From Meridianimarinicoccus zhengii (lineage in GTDB: Bacteria > Pseudomonadota > Alphaproteobacteria > Rhodobacterales > Rhodobacteraceae): a stretch of 64,000 nucleotides of DNA. Below the pieces are notes generated by a model. The model saw nothing but the letters and a program-made list of their open reading frames with translations, was not told where the DNA came from and searched no databases. Numbering within the stretch: the first letter of the stretch is position 1; each line of letters opens with the position of its first letter. The stretch lies in NCBI RefSeq assembly GCF_003254465.1, contig NZ_QDFI01000009.1, forward strand, positions 1 to 64,000. Direction: 5' to 3'. This document shows positions 22,659 through 30,413 of the stretch, in pieces. A program made the position numbers and the translations under genes.

Positions 22659-22933
22659 CGAAAATGCTGTCGACCGAACCCTGTGCGGGGGGGGGTGAGA
22701 TGCCTCGCATGAAATACACCGCAGCGGTCGAAGCGCTGAAGGCGGGCGACAGGCTTCGCGTGACGCTGCCGAACCCGGAACGCGCAAACGACCCCGGCGA
22801 ATTCTACCTGGAACGCGGGGGCCCCGTGACGGCCGCGACGTTCCGCCGGCTCGTGCCCAACCTTCACCCCCAGGCCGACGGCCTGTTCGCAGACGGCCCG
22901 TCTCAGACCTACACCTGGAAGGACGCCACATGA
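22655..22933 (+). CDS. Hypothetical phage protein
   Basis: A 92-residue protein starting MTKMLSTEPCAGGGEMPRMK; an internal ATG (22700) just after a GGGGGTGAG purine run is an alternative start. The body (AVEALKAGDRLRVTLPNPER, then TAATFRRLVPNLHPQADGLF) looks like a small beta domain. Function unknown. The stop overlaps the GapR-like start. Confidence 0.52.
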   Translation: MTKMLSTEPCAGGGEMPRMKYTAAVEALKAGDRLRVTLPNPERANDPGEFYLERGGPVTAATFRRLVPNLHPQADGLFADGPSQTYTWKDAT

Positions 22934-23184
22934 CCGAGAACACCGACGCAGCCTACAACGTGACGGCCGACGAGCTGCGCCAGTTGATCGAGCGCTGGGA
23001 AAGGCTCGATGCCGAGCGCGCCGAGATCGTCGATCAGCAAAAGGAGGTGATGGCCGAGGCGAAAGGGCGCGGCTACGACACCAAGGTCATGCGCAAGGTG
23101 ATCGCCCTGCGAAAGCGCGATCGCGACGACATAGCCGAAGAGGAAGCGATCCTCGAAATGTACAGGGAGGCGCTCGGGCTATGA
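22930..23184 (+). CDS. gapR: GapR-like DNA-binding protein (DUF2312)
   Basis: An 84-residue protein matching GapR across its length: NVTADELRQLIERWERLDAE, VDQQKEVMAEAKGRGYDTKV, MRKVIALRKRD and a C-terminal ILEMYREALGL. GapR is an alphaproteobacterial nucleoid-associated protein that clamps overtwisted DNA and assists topoisomerases ahead of replication and transcription. A phage-encoded copy in the early operon could aid phage DNA replication or compete with the host protein. The start overlaps the previous stop and the stop overlaps the next start. Confidence 0.9.
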   Translation: MTENTDAAYNVTADELRQLIERWERLDAERAEIVDQQKEVMAEAKGRGYDTKVMRKVIALRKRDRDDIAEEEAILEMYREALGL

Positions 23185-23378
23185 CGGATCGCGCCGTCGC
23201 GACCCCGGATCGAAGGCAGAGCCCCAGCACCGTCGCGCGAAAGGCCGCGGCGGCGATGGTCGACCGGTATCTGGCCCACGGCGTGATGATACGCACCTAC
23301 ATCAACCCGCGCGGCGAGGTCGTGGTAGAACCCCTGACCGATCGGCGCGAAGACGGGCTGGACGGAGTCACCTGGTGA
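23181..23378 (+). CDS. Hypothetical protein preceding integrase
   Basis: A 65-residue basic protein (starts MTDRAVATPDRRQSPSTVAR) with a small beta ending (VMIRTYINPRGEVVVEPLTD). Its place directly before int, with a GTGA overlap, is where some phages encode an excisionase. It shows no winged-helix pattern, so that role is not claimed. Confidence 0.58.
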   Translation: MTDRAVATPDRRQSPSTVARKAAAAMVDRYLAHGVMIRTYINPRGEVVVEPLTDRREDGLDGVTW

Positions 23379-24379
23379 GAGACTATCCCGGCACCTACCG
23401 CAAGGGTTCCACCTGGTACTTCCGGTACCGGGGGCACTATTGCGGCAAGCTGCCGGGCCGGAAGGGCTCTCCCGAATTCGTCGCGGCGATGCGGCAGCAC
23501 CAGGCGCGGATCGACGCCGGGCACACGCCGAAGCCGCAGAAGCGCACGATCCGGAAGCTGATCACGAGTTATCGAAAGGCTGAGCTGCCGAAGCGCGCGC
23601 CGCGCACCCAGAAGGACTATCTGCGCGTACTCGAATACCTCGAGGCAAAGGCGGGCGACCAGCCTGTCACCGCGGTCGAGCGGCGGCACGTCATCGCGAT
23701 GCGCGACGCGCAAAGCTCCGTGAAGTTCGCGCGGGACTGCATCGCCGTGATGTCGGTCCTCATGGAGCATGCGATCGACATCGGTTGGCGCGCGTCCGGA
23801 TCGAACCCCGCCAAGGGCGTGAAGAAGCCGAAAACCCCGGACGAGGACGCATTGAACCGCGAGCCGTGGCCGGCGGACATGCTGACCGCATACCGCGCGG
23901 AAGCGCCACTGGGCACCCGCGAACGGCTTGTCATGGAGCTCTGCATCGGAACCGGTCAACGGATCGGCGACGTCTTGAAGATGCGTTGGAGCGACATCGA
24001 GGACGGCGCGATCAGGGTAAAGCAGAACAAGACGAAGAAGCGGCTTCTCGTACCCCCGACTCGCCTGCTGACAGAAGCTCTGGCCGCGACGCGCCGCCGG
24101 TCGGTGTTCATGTTGACCAATCACAAGGCGACGGGTCCGTGGTCCTACCGCGGCGCATCGGCCGCGATCTTCAAGGTGCGCGAGAAGATCGGCGCGGCCC
24201 GGGGCGGCATGGACATCCACGCGTGGCGCCATAACGCCGCCAGCGAACTCTGGCTTCTGGGCTGCACCGTGGACGAGATTGGCGCGATCACCGGCATGAG
24301 CCCGCCTATGGTCCGGCACTACACCGCGACCGTGACCCAGATCGAGGCCGCCCGCCGCGCCCAGGAACGGCGCGAATGA
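23375..24379 (+). CDS. int: Tyrosine-family phage integrase
   Basis: A 334-residue site-specific recombinase with a GTG start overlapping the upstream stop. Residues 1-60 form an arm-binding-like domain (YRKGSTWYFRYRGHYCGKLP), residues 55-145 the SAM-like core-binding domain. The catalytic domain has Arg196 (GTGQRIGDVLKMRW), Lys219 (QNKTKKR), His282-x-x-Arg285 (DIHAWRHNAASE) and nucleophile Tyr316 (MVRHYT). The usual second His/Trp is replaced by Met308 (ITGMS), a tolerated variation. It is the last gene of the early operon and reads toward tRNA-Cys. Confidence 0.95.
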   Translation: MRDYPGTYRKGSTWYFRYRGHYCGKLPGRKGSPEFVAAMRQHQARIDAGHTPKPQKRTIRKLITSYRKAELPKRAPRTQKDYLRVLEYLEAKAGDQPVTAVERRHVIAMRDAQSSVKFARDCIAVMSVLMEHAIDIGWRASGSNPAKGVKKPKTPDEDALNREPWPADMLTAYRAEAPLGTRERLVMELCIGTGQRIGDVLKMRWSDIEDGAIRVKQNKTKKRLLVPPTRLLTEALAATRRRSVFMLTNHKATGPWSYRGASAAIFKVREKIGAARGGMDIHAWRHNAASELWLLGCTVDEIGAITGMSPPMVRHYTATVTQIEAARRAQERRE

Positions 24380-24400
24380 CCGCGGGAACAGAAAACGAAC

Positions 24401-24421
24401 GTGCGAAACGGGGTGCGAAAC
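24401..24421 (+). repeat. Two 9-bp direct repeats, possible integrase arm sites
   Basis: GTGCGAAAC occurs at 24401-24409 and 24413-24421, a 12-bp period, between the integrase stop and tRNA-Cys. Short direct repeats flanking a core site are typical of integrase arm-type binding sites. With only two copies and no known core, this is a suggestion. Confidence 0.35.
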
Positions 24422-24473
24422 CCTTTTCCGCCCCTTGTCGCGGCCCGAAAAAGGCCATATGAACACCGGGCTT

Positions 24474-24547
24474 GGCGAGTTGGCGGAGTGGTTACGCAGC
24501 GGATTGCAAATCCGTGTACACCGGTTCGATTCCGGTACTCGCCTCCA
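24474..24547 (+). tRNA. tRNA-Cys (GCA)
   Basis: A 74-nt cloverleaf with a 7-bp acceptor stem (GGCGAGT at 24474 pairing with ACTCGCC at 24537-24543), discriminator T and encoded CCA. The anticodon arm is GCGGA-TTGCAAA-TCCGT (anticodon GCA, one G-U pair at the stem base), and the T arm is CCGG-TTCGATT-CCGG. It is intact. The prophage lies on its 5-prime side, so if this is the attachment locus the crossover is at or upstream of the 5-prime half; most tRNA-targeting phages use the 3-prime half. Confidence 0.96.
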
Positions 24548-25083
24548 GTATTTTCGGTTATTTGCAGCGTCGCGCAGGCATGCGCGGGTGCTTTGGTCGG
24601 CTTCTTGGCGGCCGCGGGATAGCTTTTCCTCCCATTTGTCGATTCCACACGCACTGCCCCCGCATGGCCTCTGCCCGCCGGGCGGTGATCCTGCCCCGTG
24701 CCTGGTGCATCCCGGAGCCGGATTGACCGGTGAGGGCCTTCGCGGTCCAAGTGCAGTGCCATGCTCGATGGAGGTCGCCGCTGGCAAGGCTGCCCGCCCC
24801 ATACACGATGGGCATCTCGGCCCTCGACGCCCGATGCCGGGAGCGGGTGCCGCTGCGCTACTCGCCCCGGCAGTTGCCGACGCGGCTGTCCCTGTCCGCG
24901 CCCTGATCCGCAGACTGTCTACGTACCCCCCGACGGGCCAAGAAGATTGGCCGCCGGGGGAACACCGCCTGGTCAGCACGTGGCAACAGGCACGTCCCGC
25001 GAAGCGGTCTGGGCACGACGCGGATGCAGTCCGCGTCGTGCCCAACCGGGTCGGGAGGATCCCGGCCCGCCAGCGCGGCCCGG
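24548..25083. other. Intergenic region, no gene supported
   Basis: About 535 bp between tRNA-Cys and the convergent ABC permease gene. Several long open frames exist on both strands, but none has a ribosome site, a recognisable domain or a plausible start, as expected in GC-rich DNA. The region holds two strong inverted repeats near its right end and could include bacterial junction sequence from prophage integration. Confidence 0.5.
25011..25043 (-). terminator. Perfect 14-bp hairpin downstream of ABC transporter operon
   Basis: GGGCACGACGCGGA (25011-25024) pairs perfectly with TCCGCGTCGTGCCC (25030-25043) around a 5-base loop, 41 bp beyond the permease stop. No T-run follows on the minus strand, so it is either a non-canonical terminator or an RNA-stabilising stem. 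A second, weaker GC-rich inverted repeat lies at about 24930-24965. Confidence 0.5.
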
Positions 25084-26289
25084 TCAGCCCGGTCCCGCGA
25101 GGCGTTCGATGCCGCGGTCGATGGACACGGCGAAGACCAGCAGCAGCCCGGTCACGATCAGCCGCGCCTCGTTCGCCACGCCCATCAGGTTGAGCCCGTT
25201 CGACACGGTGGCGATGATGAGCGCGCCGAAGAGCGCCCCGATCACCCGCCCGCGTCCACCGAAGAGGCTCACCCCGCCGATCACCGCCGCGGCGATGGAT
25301 TCCAGCAACAGCGCCCCGCCGCCGACCCCGCCGCCCGACGACACGGACACCCCGAGGATGCGGGACGCCGCGAGGATGCCGCCGAAGGCCGCCAGACCGC
25401 CCGCGATGGCGAAGGCCGTGATCTTGATCCGGTCGACCTTGACCCCGGCGCGGCGGGCGGCCTCGGCGTTGGCGCCGATGGCATAGAGATAGAGCCCGAA
25501 GCGGGTCTGCCCGGCGACGTAGCTCATGACGCCCAGCAGCACCGCGAACAGGATCAGCGGCATCGGCAGGCCGCGCTGCTGGTCGAGAAACAGCGTGACC
25601 GCCGCAAGCCCGAGCGCCACACCGCCCACGGGCACGATCACCGTACCCATCAGCGGCGCGTCGAGGCCCTGCGCGCGCCGCTCCCGCAGGTCGGCCAGTT
25701 TCAGCACCAGCATCCCGGCGATTCCGAACATCACGAGCACCCAAGCGAGCGGCCCGCTGACGAAGGTGCCCGCCAGCGTTTCGACCCCCGTGTCGAGCAG
25801 GTTATAGCGCCCGGTATTGGGCAGCATGAGCAACTGCCCGCCGTTCAGCACCAGGCCCACGCCCAGCGTGACCACGAAGGACGGCACGCCGATCAGCGTG
25901 ACCCATCGCCCCGAAGCGGCCCCGATGAGCACGCCCAGCCCGATCCCCAAGGCGATGGCCAGCGGCACGGGGAGCCCGAAATCCACCACGCCCTTGGCCA
26001 TCAGCACCGCGCTGATCCCGCTGGTGGCGGCGACCGAAAGGTCAATTTCGCCCACCAGCAGCACGAACACCAGCCCCAGCGCGATGATCCCCGTCACCGT
26101 GGACTGGACCAGCAGGTTGTTGATGTTGCGGGATGTCAGGAACACGTCGCTTTGCGTGGCGAAGAACAGCCACAGCGCGAGAAGCCCCAGCGCCACGGGC
26201 AAGAGCCGCAACTCGTTGCCCAGCCGTTCCGACAGGCTGCGCCGCGGCGTGGCGGTCGGCGTCGGGGTGTCGACGGTTTGCGTCGTCAT
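25084..26289 (-). CDS. Sugar ABC transporter permease (CUT2, XylH/FrcC type)
   Basis: A 401-residue inner-membrane permease with about ten hydrophobic helices. The BPD_transp_2 family signature is visible in VLLVGEIDLSVAATSGISAV, GVPSFVVTLGVGLVLNGGQL and the EAA-like region AIGANAEAARRAGVKVDRIK. The unusually long loop (about 205-250) with extra helices is typical of XylH-like members. It forms the channel for the binding protein and ATPase encoded upstream. Substrate is uncertain: a pentose, hexose or cyclitol. Confidence 0.88.
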   Translation of the reverse strand: MTTQTVDTPTPTATPRRSLSERLGNELRLLPVALGLLALWLFFATQSDVFLTSRNINNLLVQSTVTGIIALGLVFVLLVGEIDLSVAATSGISAVLMAKGVVDFGLPVPLAIALGIGLGVLIGAASGRWVTLIGVPSFVVTLGVGLVLNGGQLLMLPNTGRYNLLDTGVETLAGTFVSGPLAWVLVMFGIAGMLVLKLADLRERRAQGLDAPLMGTVIVPVGGVALGLAAVTLFLDQQRGLPMPLILFAVLLGVMSYVAGQTRFGLYLYAIGANAEAARRAGVKVDRIKITAFAIAGGLAAFGGILAASRILGVSVSSGGGVGGGALLLESIAAAVIGGVSLFGGRGRVIGALFGALIIATVSNGLNLMGVANEARLIVTGLLLVFAVSIDRGIERLAGPG

Positions 26290-26320
26290 GTCATCGTCCT
26301 TGTCTGATGCATCGGCCCGG

Positions 26321-27097
26321 TCACCCGGCGGCGTTCACGGCGGCGTCGCCGCCGACCATGGCGTTGACGACCTGTTCGCCGGTCACGGCCTTGCTGTCGA
26401 AGCGGCCCGCGTTGCGCCCCAGCCGGAGCACTTCGATCACGTCGGTATTGTCGAGCACGAAATGATGGATGTCATGGCTGATGACGAGCACGGCCAGCCC
26501 GTGGGATGCGAGTTCGCGCACCAGATCGCCCACCTGGGCCGCCGCCGAATGGCTGAGCGCGGCCGTCGGTTCGTCCAACAGCACGACCTTGGGTTCCCAC
26601 AGAATCGAGCGGGCGATGGCGATGTTCTGGCGCTGCCCCCCCGACATCGCGCCCACGTTGCGGGTCAGCGAAATCCCGTCCAGCCGCAGGCGCCGAAGCA
26701 CGTCACGCGCGCGGCGCTCGGCCTCGGCGCGGCGGATGCGCCCGGCGGAATACCATGGGCCCGTCAGTTCACGGCCAAGGAACAGGTTCTGCACCGCGTC
26801 GAGATTGTTGCACAGCGCAAGGTCCTGATAGACCGTCTGCACGCCCATCTCGGCCACGGCGGCGGGGCCCGCGGGATGCACCTCCCGGCCTTCGAAGAAA
26901 TACTGCCCCCGGTCGGGGCGCAGCACGCCGGACATGGTCTTGACCAGCGTGGACTTGCCCGCGCCGTTGTCGCCCACCAGTGCGACGACCTTGCCCGGTG
27001 TCAGGTCGATGGACACGTCGCTCAGCGCGCGGACACCCCCGAAGGACTTGGAAATCCCGCGCAGGCTCAGGATCGGCTGCGTTTGTCGGTCTGTCAT
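26321..27097 (-). CDS. Sugar ABC transporter ATP-binding protein (single domain)
   Basis: A 258-residue ATPase. Walker A GDNGAGKST, Q-loop region TVYQDLALCNNLDAVQNLFL, signature MSGGQRQNIAIARS, Walker B VVLLDEPTAAL and switch His (VLVISHD) are all present. Most CUT2 importers use a double-length ATPase (about 500 residues); this half-size form is like FrcA and must act as a homodimer. ATG 27097 follows a GGGGGGAG site, which rules out the longer frame. Confidence 0.92.
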   Translation of the reverse strand: MTDRQTQPILSLRGISKSFGGVRALSDVSIDLTPGKVVALVGDNGAGKSTLVKTMSGVLRPDRGQYFFEGREVHPAGPAAVAEMGVQTVYQDLALCNNLDAVQNLFLGRELTGPWYSAGRIRRAEAERRARDVLRRLRLDGISLTRNVGAMSGGQRQNIAIARSILWEPKVVLLDEPTAALSHSAAAQVGDLVRELASHGLAVLVISHDIHHFVLDNTDVIEVLRLGRNAGRFDSKAVTGEQVVNAMVGGDAAVNAAG

Positions 27098-27161
27098 CTG
27101 GCTCCCCCCGGATGCGGCCTGTGGACCGGCCCGGCGGCGTCGCGCCGCCGGGCCGGGCGGG

Positions 27162-28253
27162 TTACATGTTCTGCTGGCAGACCGGCGTGTCCTCGGCCCC
27201 TTCGCAGACCTGCGCCCATGTATAGAGCCCGGCATCGACCACGACCCCGAGATTGTCGATGGTCACGTTCTCCACATCCAGAAACGCCGCCGGCACGTCC
27301 ATGTACCCGTTATTGACCTCGCCATTGATGAGATCGGCGGGGATGGGATCGCCGTTCAGGACGGCCACGGCCATGTCGGCGGCCACATTCGCCATGATGC
27401 GCAGGTCCTTGTAGATCGTGTTGTCCTGCCAGCCGCGCACGATGAACTGCATCGCCTCGATCGTGGCGTCCTGCCCGCCGGTCACGATCACCTCGCCGGG
27501 GCGGTAGCCCTGGCTGATGAGCGCCGAGACCGCGCCGCCCGCTGTGCCGTCGTTCATGCCGATGAACATGTCCACCGCGCCACCGGTGCGGGTCAGGCAG
27601 TTCTCGGCAAAGGCCTGCGCCTCGACCGGATCCCAGTTGCGGGTAAAATCCTCGCAAACGACCTCCACCTTGCCGCTGTCGATCAGGGGCTGAAGGTATT
27701 CGTTCTGACCGATCTCGAACTGGGTCGTGCCGTATTCGCCCTGGTTGCCCTTGACCCGGCCGATGCGCACCGACGTCTGGTCCATCGCTTCGATAAGCTC
27801 GGCGGCGCGTTTGCCCTGGGCCTGCCCGATCACGCGCGGGTTGAAGACGACATGCGCCTCGGCCTTGCCGCCCACCGCGTCGTGTTCGTACAGGATCACG
27901 GGCACCCCGGCCTCCTCGGCGGCAGCCAGCGCGCCGGCCGCAAGATTGGCATCCGACGATGTGAACATGATCAGATCAGCGCCTTGCGTCAGCGCGTCCT
28001 CGACCAACCGCTGCTGGCGCACGGGATCGCCTTCGCCATTCTGCACGGTGACCGTCGCCTCGGGCATCCGATCCTGCATTGCGGCCACGAACAGCGGTCC
28101 GTCGCGGCGTTCATAGCGGATCGTGGTCGTGTTCGGCAGCATGAAATAGACCTGCGGGCCGTCCTGCGCCGCAGCGGGAAAGGCCCCCGCCCCGGCGGAG
28201 AGTAGCGCCATTACACCGGCCGTCTGGAAAAGTCGCGTCGTGATCGTCGTCAT
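27162..28253 (-). CDS. Sugar ABC transporter periplasmic binding protein
   Basis: A 363-residue protein with a cleavable signal peptide (MTTITTRLFQTAGVMALLSA, cleavage near AFPAAAQD). The mature part is a Peripla_BP_4 fold: hinge and ligand regions QNGEGDPVRQQRLVEDALTQ, ADLIMFTSSDANLAAGALAA, RVKGNQGEYGTTQFEIGQNE and VIVTGGQDATIEAMQF. It is first in the transporter operon (binding protein, ATPase, permease). ATG 28253 has a GGGAGG site upstream. Neighbouring IolG suggests an inositol-like or other polyol ligand, but this is not proven. Confidence 0.9.
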   Translation of the reverse strand: MTTITTRLFQTAGVMALLSAGAGAFPAAAQDGPQVYFMLPNTTTIRYERRDGPLFVAAMQDRMPEATVTVQNGEGDPVRQQRLVEDALTQGADLIMFTSSDANLAAGALAAAEEAGVPVILYEHDAVGGKAEAHVVFNPRVIGQAQGKRAAELIEAMDQTSVRIGRVKGNQGEYGTTQFEIGQNEYLQPLIDSGKVEVVCEDFTRNWDPVEAQAFAENCLTRTGGAVDMFIGMNDGTAGGAVSALISQGYRPGEVIVTGGQDATIEAMQFIVRGWQDNTIYKDLRIMANVAADMAVAVLNGDPIPADLINGEVNNGYMDVPAAFLDVENVTIDNLGVVVDAGLYTWAQVCEGAEDTPVCQQNM

Positions 28254-28335
28254 CTGGTGTTCCTCCCTTGGGTTGATCGCGCCGCCCGGACCCCGTCCCC
28301 GCAAGGCCCCGGCGCTGTCTTGACGGTCTTGCCCT

Positions 28336-29211
28336 CTAGTCGTGCGGGGCTGGCAATGGCGTGGCTTCGTAGCAGCCAAGCACACCATGGTCGAAATCGA
28401 TGACGGCGCCCGTCATGATCCCGGATTCGGGGCTGGCGAGATGGACGATCCAGCGCGCCACCTCGTTCATGTTCAGCAGGCGCCCCGCGGGCAGCGCCCT
28501 GCCCGCCTCGGCCTGCCAGCCGTCTGGCATGTCGTGGAATGTCTTCTGCGTGGCGTCCTCGGCCGGGGTGTCCATCCAGCCGATGGCGAGCGCGTTCACC
28601 CGGATGCCGTCGCGCGCAAGGCTGAAGGCCGCGTTCTTGACCGTGGCCACGAGTGCAGCCTTGGACGCGGCATAGACGGTCAGGAACGGCACGCCGCCAT
28701 GGGCCGTGACGGTTGCCACGTTGACGATGCTGCCCGGCTTGTCCATGGCGCGGAAATGCTTCGCTGCGTGCTGGATCAGGAAGAACGGTGCTCGGGCGTT
28801 GATGGCGAAGGTGCGTTCCCACAGATCCGCATCGCCGTCGAGGATGCCGCCCCGATCCGTGATCCCGGCGGAGTTCACGAGGATGTCGAAACTGCCGAAT
28901 TCCGCGATGGCCCGGTCGATCAGCGCCTTGCAGTCGCCAAGATCGGACAGGTCGGTCTGCTGATAGACGACCCGTGCGCCATCGGTGGTCAGATCGGCGG
29001 CGGCAGCTTCGCCTGCGGCGGCGTTGCGTCCGCAGATCACGGCGCCCTTCAGGCCCCGGCGCAACATCAGTTTCACCGCTGCCAGCCCGAGCCCCTGGGT
29101 CGATCCGGTCACGACGGCGACCTTGCCCGCAAGCTGGTCGGTCAGGGGCAAGTCGGTTTCAGCGGCGGCATGGGTGGCGGCATCACCGAACGGATTGGTC
29201 CGTTGTGTCAT
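28336..29211 (-). CDS. SDR-family oxidoreductase
   Basis: A 291-residue short-chain dehydrogenase. The NAD(P)-binding motif is TGSTQGLG (residues 35-42), with LVNSAGITDRGG (NAG motif variant) and catalytic Tyr180 and Lys184 in TVYAASK. The residue 13 before Tyr180, normally the catalytic Ser, is Thr167 (NVATVTA), an unusual substitution. The C-terminus (GIMTGAVIDFDHGVLGCYEA) is typical of sugar and polyol dehydrogenases. It lies 11 bp downstream of the IolG-like gene and should act on the same substrate. Confidence 0.88.
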   Translation of the reverse strand: MTQRTNPFGDAATHAAAETDLPLTDQLAGKVAVVTGSTQGLGLAAVKLMLRRGLKGAVICGRNAAAGEAAAADLTTDGARVVYQQTDLSDLGDCKALIDRAIAEFGSFDILVNSAGITDRGGILDGDADLWERTFAINARAPFFLIQHAAKHFRAMDKPGSIVNVATVTAHGGVPFLTVYAASKAALVATVKNAAFSLARDGIRVNALAIGWMDTPAEDATQKTFHDMPDGWQAEAGRALPAGRLLNMNEVARWIVHLASPESGIMTGAVIDFDHGVLGCYEATPLPAPHD

Positions 29212-29222
29212 GGTCGGCTCCT

Positions 29223-30227
29223 TCAGATCTCGGCCACGGTCACGGGGCGGTTTTCGCGGTAGGATTGCAACGCCGCCTCGGACAGTAAAAGCGCGCGGTG
29301 CCCGTCGTCGAAGGTCACGCTGGGCCTGCCACCCGCGGCAAGCATGTCGATGAAGTCGCGGATCTCGGCCTCGTAGGCGGCGGCGTAGCGTTCGATGAAG
29401 AAATGCAAAAGCGGTGTGCGTGCGGCGGTCGCTTGGTCGCCGTGGCGCGATACCTCGGAGGGGCGGTGGTTGTTCGACCGGACCATGCCATCGGCGCCGA
29501 ACGCCTCTACCCGCTGATCGTAGCCATAATTTGTGCGGCGAGAGTTGTTCACATGCACCAGCGCCCCCGATGCGCTGCGCATCACGATCATCGCTGTGTC
29601 CACGTCGCCCAGTTCGGCGAAGACGGGATCGACCCGGTTCGCGGCCATGGCGTAGACCTCGGTCACTTCCTCGCCCAGCACGAAACGGGCCATGTCGAAA
29701 TCGTGGATGGACGTGTCGCGGAAGAGCCCGCCGCAGGCTTCGAGGATCGCGCGCGGCGGGGGCGGGCCGGGATCGCGGCTGGTGATGACCAGCAACTCCA
29801 GCGCGCCGATCTCGCCCGCGGCGACGGCATCGCGGACGGCGCGGTGGCTGGGGTCGAACCGCCGGTTGAAGCCCAGTTGCAACGGCACGTCGAAATCGGC
29901 CAGCGCCGCGCGGCAGGCTTCGACCTTGGCGAGATCCACGTCGATCGGCTTTTCGCACAGGATCGGTTTCCCGGCGGCGGCGGATTTCAGGATCAGGTCC
30001 ACATGGGTGTTCGTGGGCGACGCGATCAGCACCGCGTCCACGTCATCGGCGGCGAGGATCGCGTCCACATCTGTCGAGGCCCGCCCGCCGACCTGCGCCG
30101 CGCAGGCTGCTGCGCGGTCGTGATCCACGTCATAGCACCACGTCACCGCCGCATCCGGCTGCCGTGCCACGATGCCCGCATGCATCGCCCCGATCCGGCC
30201 CGTGCCGAGTATCGCGAAACGCACCAT
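29223..30227 (-). CDS. iolG: Inositol 2-dehydrogenase-like oxidoreductase (Gfo/Idh/MocA)
   Basis: A 334-residue NAD-dependent dehydrogenase. The Rossmann motif is ILGTGRIGAMHA, followed by ASPTNTH and catalytic Lys in CEKPIDV. GGLFRDTSIHDFDMARFVLG carries the Asp171/His175 pair that, with the Lys, defines the inositol dehydrogenase group. It probably oxidises myo-inositol or a related cyclitol or sugar imported by the transporter encoded downstream. It is the first gene of the leftward cluster and divergent from the HTH-SBP regulator. ATG 30227 starts at the Rossmann strand; the longer open frame upstream is unsupported. Confidence 0.82.
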   Translation of the reverse strand: MVRFAILGTGRIGAMHAGIVARQPDAAVTWCYDVDHDRAAACAAQVGGRASTDVDAILAADDVDAVLIASPTNTHVDLILKSAAAGKPILCEKPIDVDLAKVEACRAALADFDVPLQLGFNRRFDPSHRAVRDAVAAGEIGALELLVITSRDPGPPPPRAILEACGGLFRDTSIHDFDMARFVLGEEVTEVYAMAANRVDPVFAELGDVDTAMIVMRSASGALVHVNNSRRTNYGYDQRVEAFGADGMVRSNNHRPSEVSRHGDQATAARTPLLHFFIERYAAAYEAEIRDFIDMLAAGGRPSVTFDDGHRALLLSEAALQSYRENRPVTVAEI

Positions 30228-30413
30228 CCTGTCCTCCCTGTCGCCGCGGCGTCTGACCGGCCGCTTGTGTGATCTGCGCCAAGGTTGGCCCCGCCGCGCC
30301 GGGGGCGAAACGCGGGTTTTGTCCAGTCTGGAAATCTTCCGGGCATCGGTCGCCGCGTTTTTCGTGTTTCGATGCCGGGACAAGGTCTTGCACAGCATGA
30401 AGAGGACAGGATC

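Larger units (their letters stand above)
1..24473. mobile_element. Temperate lambda-like prophage (left end off-window)
   Basis: A contiguous block of phage genes runs from the window edge to a tyrosine integrase at its right end, next to tRNA-Cys. Head and packaging genes follow lambda order: TerS, TerL, gpW position, portal, protease/capsid, two connector-region proteins, tail. Lysis, replication, switch and integration modules are all present and none is visibly frameshifted, so the element may be functional as far as can be seen. The left attachment site and most tail genes are outside the window, so completeness cannot be judged. The right limit is placed at the tRNA by inference. Confidence 0.93.

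Noticed and set aside
23297-25744. Leftward open frame of about 815 codons across int, tRNA-Cys and the permease
   Set aside because: It runs antisense to int and through a tRNA and has only repetitive Arg/Gly-rich sequence.
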